From positions 930,001 through 994,000 of the forward strand of contig NZ_CP042856.1 of NCBI RefSeq assembly GCF_008001035.1: 64,000 bases of DNA, given 5' to 3'. This document shows, in pieces, positions 28,930 through 36,899 of the stretch. Position 1 is the first letter of the stretch. Every line of letters starts with the position of its first letter. The notes under the pieces are model-generated. The model searched no databases. It worked only from the letters and a program-made list of their open reading frames with translations, and was not told where the DNA came from. Origin of the DNA: Salinibacterium sp. dk2585 (GTDB lineage: Bacteria > Actinomycetota > Actinomycetes > Actinomycetales > Microbacteriaceae). The position numbers and the translations under genes were made by a program.

Positions 28930-28955
28930 AAACCCGCGGATCCCGCGGGTTTTTT
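28930..28955 (+). terminator. Rho-independent terminator after tRNA-Gln
   Basis: AAACCCGCGG (28930-28939), loop ATC, CCGCGGGTTT (28943-28952), continuing into a run of six T (28950-28955). A classical intrinsic terminator. Confidence 0.9.
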
Positions 28956-29143
28956 GTTTCCCTGTCGCCCCCGAGTTGGTGCCACCTCGGCCGTGGATGC
29001 TGGCGTTTTCGGCGTCCGCTGTGCGACACTGTCGGAGCCTCTGCGGACGAACCCGCAAGTGAGAGGGGCATGAAGAGAAGGATCACGCGATGAGGAACCG
29101 GGTCTCCCCCCACCCCCGCTGACCTCCTCGCGCCTGCGCGCCC

Positions 29144-29165
29144 GTGTCAGCGACCCCACTGACAC
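29144..29165 (+). promoter_or_regulatory. Hairpin abutting the ABC-F ribosome binding site
   Basis: GTGTCAG (29144-29150) pairs with CTGACAC (29159-29165) around an 8-nt loop. The next base begins AGGAG (29166-29170), the ribosome binding site of the ABC-F gene. The rest of the 220-nt spacer after the tRNA terminator (28956-29143) holds no clear gene. ABC-F genes are often controlled by leader attenuation, so this could be a regulatory fold. Confidence 0.4.
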
Positions 29166-29176
29166 AGGAGACCCGC

Positions 29177-30766
29177 ATGCCTTCACCAACCCCTTCCGTC
29201 GCGCTGCACGACCTGAGCTTCGCGTGGCCCGATGGCACACGTATCCTCGAGGCCCTGAATGGCGCGTTCGGCAGTGGCCGCACGGGCCTGACCGGCCTCA
29301 ATGGCGCCGGCAAGTCCACGCTGCTGCGCCTCGTCGCCGGTGAACTCGCGCCGACCGGCGGCAGCATCAGCACCGTCGGCGATGTCGCCTACCTCCCGCA
29401 GCGGATCACGGATGCCGCGGGCACGACGGTCGCGCAACTCCTCGGCGTTGATCGTCCGCTGGCAGCGCTGCGTGCCCTCGAGGGCGGCGACGCGAGCGCC
29501 GAGGTCTTCGAGGCGATCGGCGACGACTGGGACATCGAGGAGCGCGCGCTCGCGGAGCTCTCGGCCCGCGGCCTTGGCATCCGTTCGCTGGATCGCCGTG
29601 CAGACACGCTCTCGGGCGGGGAAGCGGTCGCGGCATCGCTTGCCGGCGTGACCCTTCGGCGTGCCGCCATCACCCTGCTCGACGAGCCCACGAACAACCT
29701 CGACGAGGCAGCCCGCGAGGTCGTCCATGACGCCGTCACCGGCTGGCGAGGCTCGCTCATCGTTGTGAGCCACGATGTTGGCCTGCTTGAGCTCATGGAT
29801 GCGACCGCCGAGCTTTGGGCGGGCAAGATCACGACGTTCGGCGGCCCGTGGTCCGCCTACCGCGCCCACGTCGAGGCCGAACAGCTCGCCGCCCAGCGTG
29901 CCCTCGCGAGCGCTGAACAGGAGCTGCGCCGAGAGAAGCTGCAGCGCATCCGTGTCGAGGAGCGCATCGCCCACAGCGAGCGACAGGGGCGCAAGGACAA
30001 GCGCGACCGTAAGTTCGTTGGGGCCGTCATCAATGAGCGACGAAACTCCGCTGAGAAGTCACAGGGCGCCCGGCGCAGCCTCCACACGGCGAAGCTTGCC
30101 GAGGCGCGGGGTGAGGTCGAGGCGGCGGAGCGACTCGTGCGCGACGACGACCGCATCCGCATCGACCTGCCAGACCCCGGCGTCGCGAATGGCCGTCGAC
30201 TCGCGACCCTCCGCAGCAGCGATGGCCGGGAGTTCATCGTGCAGGGCCCGGAACGCATCGCACTCACGGGAGCGAACGGCGTGGGCAAGTCGACGCTCGC
30301 GCGTGCACTGCTCACTGGCGGTGCGGGGGCCGCGCTCGCGCACACTGAGCGCGTCGCGCTCCTGGGGCAAGGGCTTGATGATCTCGAGGAGGACGCCTCG
30401 GTGCTGGAGGCGGTCGCTGCGGCGGCTCCCAGCGTGTCAGCGGCCGAGCTGCGCAACCGCCTGGCTCGCCTGCTGCTCCGTGGCGATACGGTCGAACGTC
30501 CGGTCGCCACGCTGTCTGGTGGCGAGCGCTTCAGGGCGGCGATCGCGCGCATCCTGCTCGCCGACCCGCCGCCCCAGCTGATCGTGCTCGATGAGCCGAG
30601 CAACAATCTCGACCTGCACAGCGTGGGCCAACTGATTGACGCGCTCGCCGCCTATCGGGGTGCGCTCCTGGTGATCAGCCACGACCGGGACTTCCTCCGC
30701 CGTGCCTCTGTGGGGCGCGAGCTTCGGCTCGAACCGGGGGGAGTGCTGAGCGAGATTGGCCTTTAA
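29177..30766 (+). CDS. ABC-F family ATPase
   Basis: A 529-residue protein with two fused ABC domains and no membrane segment, the ABC-F layout (translation factors and ribosome-protection proteins). Domain 1: Walker A GLNGAGKST near residue 40, signature LSGGEAVAASLAG, Walker B ITLLDEPTNNLD. The linker at about 235-300 is rich in charged residues (LRREKLQRIRVEERI). Domain 2: GANGVGKST, LSGGERFRAAIARILL, VLDEPSNNLDLHS. ATG 29177 has AGGAG 6 nt upstream. It may protect ribosomes from an antibiotic or act as a housekeeping factor; the antibiotic class cannot be told. Confidence 0.9.
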   Translation: MPSPTPSVALHDLSFAWPDGTRILEALNGAFGSGRTGLTGLNGAGKSTLLRLVAGELAPTGGSISTVGDVAYLPQRITDAAGTTVAQLLGVDRPLAALRALEGGDASAEVFEAIGDDWDIEERALAELSARGLGIRSLDRRADTLSGGEAVAASLAGVTLRRAAITLLDEPTNNLDEAAREVVHDAVTGWRGSLIVVSHDVGLLELMDATAELWAGKITTFGGPWSAYRAHVEAEQLAAQRALASAEQELRREKLQRIRVEERIAHSERQGRKDKRDRKFVGAVINERRNSAEKSQGARRSLHTAKLAEARGEVEAAERLVRDDDRIRIDLPDPGVANGRRLATLRSSDGREFIVQGPERIALTGANGVGKSTLARALLTGGAGAALAHTERVALLGQGLDDLEEDASVLEAVAAAAPSVSAAELRNRLARLLLRGDTVERPVATLSGGERFRAAIARILLADPPPQLIVLDEPSNNLDLHSVGQLIDALAAYRGALLVISHDRDFLRRASVGRELRLEPGGVLSEIGL

Positions 30767-30859
30767 GCACACTCTGCTGGCCGTTGCGCGGGAGAGTTCG
30801 ACCAGTTTCCTGAGTGTGAGGTGCCTCCGGGTTCGTCGTTCGGCTCGTCGGTGGGCGTG

Positions 30860-30945
30860 CGGCGATGTTCGCTGGTCGGGCCGCTCTGGGAACCCGAAGA
30901 GCAATCACGGCGAACCCCCAGCCTGGTCTCCGAAGGTAGGTCGTC
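30860..30945 (+). promoter_or_regulatory. Possible structured leader of the transglycosylase gene
   Basis: The 240-nt gap 30767-31006 contains no gene. Within it TTCGCTGG, GGGAACCC (flanked by GCTCT/AGAGC), CGAACCC and CTCCGAAGGTAGG occur in the order seen in the conserved blocks of the ydaO (c-di-AMP) riboswitch, which often controls actinobacterial cell-wall hydrolases. However, the middle block GGGGTGAATC is not recognisable and the element is short (about 80 nt). This is only a lead. Confidence 0.2.
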
Positions 30946-31006
30946 CGTATACGCCCTTTTACGGCCACCCGATCTCGAACGCTCCGCGTTCCCACCCGAA
31001 AGAACT

Positions 31007-31813
31007 ATGCCTCTCAATACTGCGCAGATCTATGACCGCATTCCTGCCCGCACCCGTCCCGGCCTGATCATCACGGGCGCCGTCCTCGCGCTCGGTGCCA
31101 TGCTCGGCACGGGAGCGACCATCCAGGCCTCCGCTGCCGAATTCGACGAGCGCATTGCGGCTGGTGAGATAGCCGACGAGGACCTCAAGGCCTCGCTCCG
31201 CGACGAGAAGATCGCCGCCGTCGTCGAGCAGCGCCTCGCCGAGGAGGCACAAGGGGCGATCGCGTCGGCCACTCCCGTGATCGCCGCCGCCAACGGAAAG
31301 GCGGATGCTTCGGCGCTTGCTGCGTCCGTCGCCTCCCTCGCCCAGCACGAGGTGCTCGAGCCTGTCGAGGTCGTGAGTCTCGTCGCTTCGGTCGAAGCCG
31401 CGATCCCCGCGGTGCAGGCTGCCGTCGCCGAGGCCGACCGGCTCGCCGCCGAGGCCGACCGGCTCGCCGCCGAGCGCGCGGCTCAGGCCGCTGCGGCGCT
31501 TGCGACCCCCGCAGGCGCCCAGGCGCACGCGCGCGAGGTCATGGCGCAGCGCTATGGCTGGGGTGCCGACCAGGCGAGCTGCCTCGTGAACCTCTGGCAG
31601 AAGGAGTCGGGCTGGCGCTGGGATGCGTTGAACCCCTCGAGCGGCGCCACGGGCATCCCGCAGTCGCTTCCCGGCTCGAAGATGGCGACGCACGGTGCCG
31701 ACTGGCAGACCAACCCGGCGACGCAGATCAGCTGGGGTCTCGACTACATCAAGCGTGCGTATGGAACGCCGTGCGGTGCATGGGGCAAGTCGCAGGCGGT
31801 CGGCTGGTACTGA
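31007..31813 (+). CDS. Secreted lysozyme-like lytic transglycosylase
   Basis: A 268-residue exported protein. Residues about 20-43 form a signal segment (RPGLIITGAVLALGAMLGTG, then ASAAE as a possible cleavage site). Residues about 45-180 are an Ala/Glu-rich helical spacer including two copies of EADRLAAEADRLAA. The C-terminal ~90 residues are a lysozyme-like domain: QRYGWGADQASCLVNLWQKE with the likely catalytic Glu, then SGATGIPQSLPGSKM and WGLDYIKRAYGTPCGAW. It would cleave peptidoglycan glycan strands outside the cell. ATG 31007 has only a weak upstream AAAGAA. A long 240-nt leader precedes it. Confidence 0.87.
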   Translation: MPLNTAQIYDRIPARTRPGLIITGAVLALGAMLGTGATIQASAAEFDERIAAGEIADEDLKASLRDEKIAAVVEQRLAEEAQGAIASATPVIAAANGKADASALAASVASLAQHEVLEPVEVVSLVASVEAAIPAVQAAVAEADRLAAEADRLAAERAAQAAAALATPAGAQAHAREVMAQRYGWGADQASCLVNLWQKESGWRWDALNPSSGATGIPQSLPGSKMATHGADWQTNPATQISWGLDYIKRAYGTPCGAWGKSQAVGWY

Positions 31814-31914
31814 TCCGCTTTTCTTCCGCGAGAGGGCTACCCGTTTCGCAGTTTCGTGCCTAACTTCGTCAGTACGGGCACCGGTCCAGCCCGTCCGTCG
31901 AGAAAGGCAGACTG

Positions 31915-32142
31915 ATGAACTCGATCCACACCCTCACGGGCGTCCTCTCGGCCATCGATTTCCCGGCGACGCGCGACGACATCGTGCGCCTCGCTCGCAC
32001 CGACTTCGTCGACCGTCGCCTCGGCCGCTGGCTTGAGAACCTGCCCGACGGCTCATACGACGGTGCGTGGCAGGTGTGCCAGGCGCTCGCATCCGCTTCG
32101 GGGCATTCGAGCGCGAAAGATCGCGTACCCGTCACCGCCTGA
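31915..32142 (+). CDS. Small DUF2795-like protein
   Basis: A 75-residue protein resembling DUF2795 (VLSAIDFPATRDDIVRLAR, then LENLPDGSYDGAWQVCQAL), a small soluble family common in actinobacteria, often with one or two such units. Function unknown. ATG 31915 has AAAGG (31901-31905) about 9 nt upstream, and a TAACTT -10-like box at 31861-31866. Confidence 0.75.
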   Translation: MNSIHTLTGVLSAIDFPATRDDIVRLARTDFVDRRLGRWLENLPDGSYDGAWQVCQALASASGHSSAKDRVPVTA

Positions 32143-32215
32143 GCCAGGGTTGCGGCCGACGAGATTCGGAGCGAATTTCGTCGGCCGAAACTATCGCTAC
32201 CGTGCCGTGAGGGCG

Positions 32216-32228
32216 GATAATCGCTGGC
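32216..32228 (+). promoter_or_regulatory. Leaderless-type -10 box for the MFS gene at 32229
   Basis: GATAAT (32216-32221), 7 nt, then the ATG at 32229. Confidence 0.45.
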
Positions 32229-33512
32229 ATGGATCCCGCGCAGGAGGGCTCGACCTCCCAGGCACAGCACGACGACACGCTGGCTGAACGACCGGGATGG
32301 AAGCGCGACGTCGCCATCTTCCTCTCCGGCCAGACGATCTCGCTGCTCGGCTCGATGCTCGTGATGTACGCCGTCATGTGGCACCTCACGATCCTCACCG
32401 GGTCAGGCACGGTGCTCATGCTGAGCCTCGTGTTCGGAATGCTGCCGCAGGCGGTCGTGTCGATCTTCGGCGGCGTGTGGGCAGACCGGCACAATCGCAA
32501 ACTGCTCATCATGGGGGCGGATTCGGCCATCGCGGTCGCGACGCTCGCGCTTGCCTTCCTGATGGCGAGCGGCGTGGACTCGCTATGGGTCATCTACGCC
32601 GCCCTCGCGGTGCGCTCCTTCTTCGCCGGCATCCAGACCCCGGCCGTGACCGCGATGATCCCCCAGATCACGCCCACCTCGCAGCTCATGCGGGTCAACG
32701 GCATGTTCCAGACGGTGCAGGCGGGGATGATGCTCCTCGCGCCCGCGATGGCCGCCGTCATCTACGCGAGCATGGACATCGTCGCCGTCTTCTTCATCGA
32801 CGCGACGACGGCGCTCATCGGGGTCGGCCTGCTCGCGTTCATCCGCGTTCCGACGATCAGCCGCAGCGGGGAAGGCGACGTCAGCTACTTCGGCGACCTC
32901 GTCGCGGGCGTGCGCTACATCGCCTCGAACTCCTCAGTGAAGTGGCTCACGGCCCTCTTCGCGCTCGTCATGCTCCTCACGGGTGCGCCCGGCTACCTCA
33001 CGCCCCTGCTCGTCGTGCGCGAGTTCGGTGACGAGGTGTGGAAGCTCACGGTGAACGAGCTCGCCTGGGGAGTCGGGTTCCTGGCGGCGGGCGCCTTGGT
33101 GTCGGTGCTCGGGCCGCGCATCCGTCGCCGTGTGCTCTTCGTCGTGCTTGCGCTGCTCGCGTCAGCCGTCTTGACGGCAGCGCTCGGCATCGCGCCGAAC
33201 CTCCTGCTGCTCTGCTTCGTCGGCGCGCTCGTCGCGGCCAGCTACAGCCTCATGAATGCGCCCACCATGACGATCCTGCAGGAGCGTGTCGAACCCGAGA
33301 TGCAGGGTCGCGTCTTTGGCTTTGTCGGCATCGTGATGGCGACGGCGATGCCCGTGTCGATGGTGATCTTCGGTCCCCTCGCCGACGTCTGGTCGGAGCG
33401 GGTCGTCATCGTGTTCGCCGGGCTGCTGCTCGTCGTGACACTGCTGACGATCCTCTCGATCCCATCGGCGAGGCGCTCGCTTGCGGCGGTCGACGCTCCC
33501 GTGGAGGCGTGA
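32229..33512 (+). CDS. MFS transporter
   Basis: A 427-residue 12-helix MFS protein resembling the macrolide/multidrug MefA-like branch. First helix about residues 32-55 (VAIFLSGQTISLLGSMLVMY); loop 2-3 motif GGVWADRHNRKLLIM near residue 80 (MFS motif A: GxxxDRxxR/K). RSFFAGIQTPAVTAMIPQ near residue 130 is a typical helix-4/5 block of this branch. Tail hydrophilic. It ends 9 bp from the convergent MBL gene. Substrate unknown; neighbouring DUF2795 gene gives no hint. Confidence 0.87.
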   Translation: MDPAQEGSTSQAQHDDTLAERPGWKRDVAIFLSGQTISLLGSMLVMYAVMWHLTILTGSGTVLMLSLVFGMLPQAVVSIFGGVWADRHNRKLLIMGADSAIAVATLALAFLMASGVDSLWVIYAALAVRSFFAGIQTPAVTAMIPQITPTSQLMRVNGMFQTVQAGMMLLAPAMAAVIYASMDIVAVFFIDATTALIGVGLLAFIRVPTISRSGEGDVSYFGDLVAGVRYIASNSSVKWLTALFALVMLLTGAPGYLTPLLVVREFGDEVWKLTVNELAWGVGFLAAGALVSVLGPRIRRRVLFVVLALLASAVLTAALGIAPNLLLLCFVGALVAASYSLMNAPTMTILQERVEPEMQGRVFGFVGIVMATAMPVSMVIFGPLADVWSERVVIVFAGLLLVVTLLTILSIPSARRSLAAVDAPVEA

Positions 33513-33521
33513 CCAGCCGCG

Positions 33522-34157
33522 TCAGGCGTCGAGCGTATCGCCCGGCTCCAGCACGTGGTAGCTGCCCCCGCCGTCTTCCGTGACGGCGGAGAGGCGCTGG
33601 TTCGCCATGTTCTGGCCGATCGTCGAGAGCGGCACCTGGTGGGTGGGGAAGGCGTGCCTGGGCGCAACCTCCGCCACGTAGTCCATCGCCTCGCCGATCT
33701 TCAGCCACGGCGCGCCCGCCGGTGCCGCGAGCACCTCAACGGGCTTGGGCGGCACGGTGTACGAGTCCCCGCCGTAGTAGAGGGTGTCGTTGACGAAGAC
33801 GCCCACGTTGTCGACGATGGGGAGCGAGCGGTGGATGACCGCGTGCTCCTTGCCATGGAAGCTGAGGGTGAACGTCCCGACTGTGACCTCGTCTCCGTCG
33901 GCGACGACCTGCACGTCGAAGCCCTCGGCCGCCGTGGCCACGCCGGCCGGCCCGTAGATCGGTACCGCGGGTTTCACGGAGCGAAGGCGTTCGAGGTGTT
34001 CGGGCGTCCAATGGTCGGGATGCTCGTGCGTGACCACGACCGCGACGAGCGAGTCGAGGCCCTCCAGTGGGGCAGTGAAGCTGCCCGGATCGATGACCAG
34101 CTGTTCACCCTGATCCTCGACGACGAGGCATGCGTGTTCGCGTTTCGTGATGCGCAT
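33522..34157 (-). CDS. Metallo-beta-lactamase-fold hydrolase
   Basis: A 211-residue MBL-fold protein of the UlaG/YtkL type. The metal motif THEHPDHW (HxHxDH) is near residues 42-49. Other ligands are likely in HGKEHAVIHRS near 100-110 and in GGDSYTVP (Asp) near 130, with the late His in HAFPTHQVPLS. LVIDPGSF near residue 20 fits the family strand. Small substrates such as lactones or nucleotides are hydrolysed by relatives; the substrate here is unknown. The ATG at 34157 has TAGGCT 6 nt upstream. Confidence 0.87.
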   Translation of the reverse strand: MRITKREHACLVVEDQGEQLVIDPGSFTAPLEGLDSLVAVVVTHEHPDHWTPEHLERLRSVKPAVPIYGPAGVATAAEGFDVQVVADGDEVTVGTFTLSFHGKEHAVIHRSLPIVDNVGVFVNDTLYYGGDSYTVPPKPVEVLAAPAGAPWLKIGEAMDYVAEVAPRHAFPTHQVPLSTIGQNMANQRLSAVTEDGGGSYHVLEPGDTLDA

Positions 34158-34163
34158 GAACTG

Positions 34164-34169
34164 AGCCTA
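34164..34169 (-). promoter_or_regulatory. Leaderless-type -10 box for the MBL gene
   Basis: TAGGCT on the minus strand, 6 nt upstream of the ATG at 34157. Confidence 0.5.
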
Positions 34170-34222
34170 CGGCGTCGTTTTCCCGGGCGGGAGAGGGCAT
34201 TCGAAGGTGATGCCTTCTCGGT

Positions 34223-34252
34223 TTGGAAGGGGGCCCAGCGGTATGCCATACT
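34223..34252 (+). promoter_or_regulatory. Promoter of tRNA-Glu
   Basis: -35 TTGGAA (34223-34228), 18-bp spacer, -10 CATACT (34247-34252). It implies a transcript that starts about 33 nt before the mature tRNA. Confidence 0.5.
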
Positions 34253-34291
34253 CTTTGAGTTGCCCGGGCCGAAAAGCCCCGGCAGTACTAG

Positions 34292-34364
34292 GGCCCCATC
34301 GTATAGCGGCCTAGTACGCCGCCCTCTCACGGCGGTAACGCGGGTTCGAATCCCGCTGGGGTCA
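34292..34364 (+). tRNA. tRNA-Glu (anticodon CTC)
   Basis: A 73-nt cloverleaf. Acceptor GGCCCCA pairs with TGGGGTC (34357-34363), with one G-T pair; the discriminator is A and CCA is not encoded. The anticodon stem CCGCC/GGCGG holds loop CTCTCAC, anticodon CTC. The T arm is GCGGG-TTCGAAT-CCCGC. Confidence 0.95.
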
Positions 34365-34369
34365 CAGTT

Positions 34370-34402
34370 AAGAAGCCCCCGGTCTCAGGCCGGGGGTTTC
34401 TT
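34370..34402 (+). terminator. Terminator after tRNA-Glu
   Basis: A 13-bp stem (34370-34382 with 34390-34402, one G-T pair) and loop TCTCAGG. The 3' arm ends in TTTCTT and is followed by CTTGTT. Confidence 0.85.
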
Positions 34403-34462
34403 CTTGTTAAGTCAGCCGGTGCCCGCCTGCTTCAGGCGGCCCGATGCCCCTCCTTGTGCCTG

Positions 34463-34888
34463 TCAGCCGCGCAGCTTCGCGCTGAGCCACCGGGTATAGA
34501 GGGTCCACGGCTCACCTTCTGCGCGCAGTCGGGCGATGTGCGCGGCAAGCTCCGGCGTCAGCGTGAACCACTCGCCCCCTTCACGGCATCCGGCGAACTC
34601 GCGGTGCCGCTGCTGCTCGAGCTGGCGGTCTCCTGGCTCGAACGCCAGCAGCTCTTCGTGGCGGATGGCGGCGAGGCGTCGCCGCGGATGCGCGCTTGTG
34701 CCGATTTTGACCCTGCGGTCGAAGCGCAGGTAATAGACGACATCAATGCGGGGGAGCGGGAGCTCAGGGTCGGGAGCGTCCCCGTAGCGCCACCCGCACA
34801 GCGCGCAGAACCAAGCGCCGTCGTCACGCCGCCCACTGTCGGCGCCGCACAGGTTGCACGGTCCGGGCATCGCCCCTCGGGTCATCAC
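34463..34888 (-). CDS. Zinc-ribbon plus GIY-YIG-like (T5orf172/MUG113) protein
   Basis: A 141-residue protein. Residues about 10-35 carry CNLCGAD and CALCGWR, two CxxC pairs of a zinc ribbon. Residues about 47-115 resemble the GIY-YIG-related T5orf172/MUG113 domain: DVVYYLRFDRRVKIGTSAHP, RRRLAAIRHEELLAFE, then RQLEQQRHREFAG and GEWF. Relatives occur as phage or orphan nuclease-like proteins. The start is a GTG at 34888 (ATG follows at 34885), with TAGGCT 6 nt upstream. Whether it cuts DNA is unknown. Confidence 0.75.
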   Translation of the reverse strand: MMTRGAMPGPCNLCGADSGRRDDGAWFCALCGWRYGDAPDPELPLPRIDVVYYLRFDRRVKIGTSAHPRRRLAAIRHEELLAFEPGDRQLEQQRHREFAGCREGGEWFTLTPELAAHIARLRAEGEPWTLYTRWLSAKLRG

Positions 34889-34894
34889 CGGGCG

Positions 34895-34900
34895 AGCCTA
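34895..34900 (-). promoter_or_regulatory. Leaderless-type -10 box for the gene at 34463-34888
   Basis: TAGGCT on the minus strand, 6 nt upstream of the GTG at 34888. Confidence 0.45.
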
Positions 34901-34938
34901 CGCTCAGCTGGTGACACCGCTGCGCCGCTCGCGCCAGC

Positions 34939-35634
34939 TCAGCTCTGTCGCAGTTCCCGCGCCAGTTCCTCGTAGCGACGAGCCTGTGCTTCGCGCTCCT
35001 CGACCATGGTGGGGCCGACCGGTTCCAGCGTGCCCGGGCGCTGCTGCGCCGAGGGCGTCAGGTGCCCGTGCGAGATCTTGTCGATCCAGGCGAGGGCGAC
35101 AGCCGACACGATGAACACCATGTGGATGACGACCTGCCAGAGCACGCCCGACTCGGTGTAGACGTTGCCCGTGACGCTCTCGGTCTCGCCGCCCAGGTCG
35201 GCGACCTCGATGAAGGTCTTGAGGAGGTGGATCGACGAGATGCCGATGATGGCCATCGCGAGCTTGACCTTGAGCACGTTGGCGTTGACGTGCGAGAGCC
35301 ACTCCGGCTGGTCAGGATGCCCCTCGAGCTTGATCTTCGAGACGAAGGTCTCGTAGCCGCCGATAATCACCATGATGAGCAGGTTCGCGATCATGACCAC
35401 GTCGATCAGGCCGAGGACTCCGAGCATAATGATGGCCTCGTCGATGTGCGCCATATCGCTCAGTACGTGATCGGCGAGGTGCCACAGCTCCACCATGAAC
35501 ACGATCACGTAGACGATCTGGGCGATGATGAGCCCGAGGTAGAGCGGCGCCTGCAGCCAGCGGCTGAAGAAGATGAGGTACCCGACTCCCGAAACCCATG
35601 GACTCTGCGGGCGGAAGCTTCGGGGTTCTGTCAT
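34939..35634 (-). CDS. YqhA family (UPF0114) membrane protein
   Basis: A 231-residue membrane protein of the YqhA/UPF0114 family. It has about four helices: [19 protein letters not shown] near residue 20, then [20 protein letters not shown] near 92, [17 protein letters not shown] near 135, and [18 protein letters not shown] near 182. Family block [20 protein letters not shown] is intact. Function is unknown; it is widespread in bacteria. The ~45-residue C-terminal tail is hydrophilic. The ATG at 35634 is 15 bp from the divergent MFS gene and has TAGAAT 6 nt upstream. Confidence 0.9.
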   Translation of the reverse strand: MTEPRSFRPQSPWVSGVGYLIFFSRWLQAPLYLGLIIAQIVYVIVFMVELWHLADHVLSDMAHIDEAIIMLGVLGLIDVVMIANLLIMVIIGGYETFVSKIKLEGHPDQPEWLSHVNANVLKVKLAMAIIGISSIHLLKTFIEVADLGGETESVTGNVYTESGVLWQVVIHMVFIVSAVALAWIDKISHGHLTPSAQQRPGTLEPVGPTMVEEREAQARRYEELARELRQS

Positions 35635-35640
35635 GCGACG

Positions 35641-35646
35641 ATTCTA
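35641..35646 (-). promoter_or_regulatory. Leaderless-type -10 box for yqhA
   Basis: TAGAAT on the minus strand, 6 nt upstream of the ATG at 35634. It lies inside the 15-bp gap to the divergent MFS gene. Confidence 0.55.
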
Positions 35647-35649
35647 AAT

Positions 35650-36855
35650 GTGCAGCAACTCTCTCCCGTGCGCCGTCGGCTCGCCCTCCTCTCCCTTGCG
35701 CTCGGCGGTTTCGGCATCGGTGCGACCGAATTCGTGGCCATGGGGCTGCTCCCGAACCTCGCGGCAGATCTTCTCCCCGAGCTGTATGCGGCCTCGCCGG
35801 AGGAGGGGATCGCGCAGGCGGGGTGGCTCATCAGCGCCTACGCCCTCGGTGTCGTCGTCGGGGCTCCCACGATCGCCGCGTCGACGGCGCACCTGCCGCG
35901 CAAACGGCTGCTGCTGTTCCTGCTCGCCGCATTCACGCTCGGCACCGTCGCATCCGCCCTCCTCTCGACCTTCGGGCTTGTGCTCGTGGCACGCTTCGTC
36001 GCCGCCCTGCCGCACGGCGCCTACTTCGGCATCGCGTCGATCGTTGCCGCCGACATCATGGGGCCCGGCAACAGGGGCAAGGGGGTCGCACTCGTCCTGA
36101 GCGGCCTCACGATCGCGAACGTCGTGGGAGTGCCCTCCATCACCTGGCTCGGGCAGGTGGCCGGCTGGCGCAGCGCCTACCTCGTGGTCGCGCTCATCTT
36201 CGCGGCGACATTCCTCGCCGTCGCTGCGACTGTGCCCTGGCAACCGGGCGACGCCCAGGCATCATTCCGGCGCGAGCTCAGCGCGTTCCGGCGCCCGCAG
36301 CTGTGGATGACGATCGCGCTCGCGGCAATCGGCTTCGGCGGCTTCTTCGCGGTCTACTCCTACATCGCGCCCGTCGTCACAGACGTCGCCGGCCTCGACT
36401 CCGGCCTCGTGCCCTGGGTGCTTGTCGGTGTCGGCGTCGGCATGACGATCGGCAACATGCTGGGAGGCTGGCTCGCCGACATCGACCTGCGCAAGACGCT
36501 CTATGCGGGCTTCGCGCTCCTGATCACGTCGCTCCTTGGCTTCGCTCTCACGGCGGGGAACGTGGTCGGCCTGCTGCTGTGCTCACTCCTTGTCGGCCTC
36601 GCCTCGTCCGCGATCTCTCCCGCCGTGCAGTCACGACTCATGGATGTCGCGGGCGACGCGAAGGCGCTGGCCGCCGCACTCAACCATTCGGCCCTCAACA
36701 TCGGCAACAGCCTTGGGGCATTCATCGGAGGCGCGACGATCGCGGCCGGGTTCGGCTACCTCTCGCCCGCCTGGGCCGGGCTCGTGCTCGCGCTCATCGG
36801 GGTTGCCATCGCGACTGTGAGCTTCGGGCTGGAGCGGCGCAGGCTGAGGCCGTGA
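35650..36855 (+). CDS. MFS transporter (AraJ/DHA1 type)
   Basis: A 401-residue 12-helix MFS protein of the sugar-efflux/AraJ-like DHA1 branch. The first helix is LLSLALGGFGIGATEFVAMG with the branch-typical GATEF block, followed by GVVVGAPTIAASTAHLPRKR (motif A region). The sixth region contains MLGGWLADIDLRK. GTG 35650 is chosen because upstream residues overlap the YqhA gene on the other strand and contain no helix; its promoter must lie inside yqhA. Substrate unknown; arabinose, chloramphenicol or other small molecules are exported by relatives. Confidence 0.85.
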   Translation: MQQLSPVRRRLALLSLALGGFGIGATEFVAMGLLPNLAADLLPELYAASPEEGIAQAGWLISAYALGVVVGAPTIAASTAHLPRKRLLLFLLAAFTLGTVASALLSTFGLVLVARFVAALPHGAYFGIASIVAADIMGPGNRGKGVALVLSGLTIANVVGVPSITWLGQVAGWRSAYLVVALIFAATFLAVAATVPWQPGDAQASFRRELSAFRRPQLWMTIALAAIGFGGFFAVYSYIAPVVTDVAGLDSGLVPWVLVGVGVGMTIGNMLGGWLADIDLRKTLYAGFALLITSLLGFALTAGNVVGLLLCSLLVGLASSAISPAVQSRLMDVAGDAKALAAALNHSALNIGNSLGAFIGGATIAAGFGYLSPAWAGLVLALIGVAIATVSFGLERRRLRP

Positions 36856-36899
36856 CATCCGTCACCGTCTCCCCGTCGTGATCAAGTAGCATTGACGCC

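Noticed and set aside
28817-29093. Several 75-81 codon plus-strand frames over tRNA-Gln
   Set aside because: They run through the tRNA and its terminator and have no conserved content.
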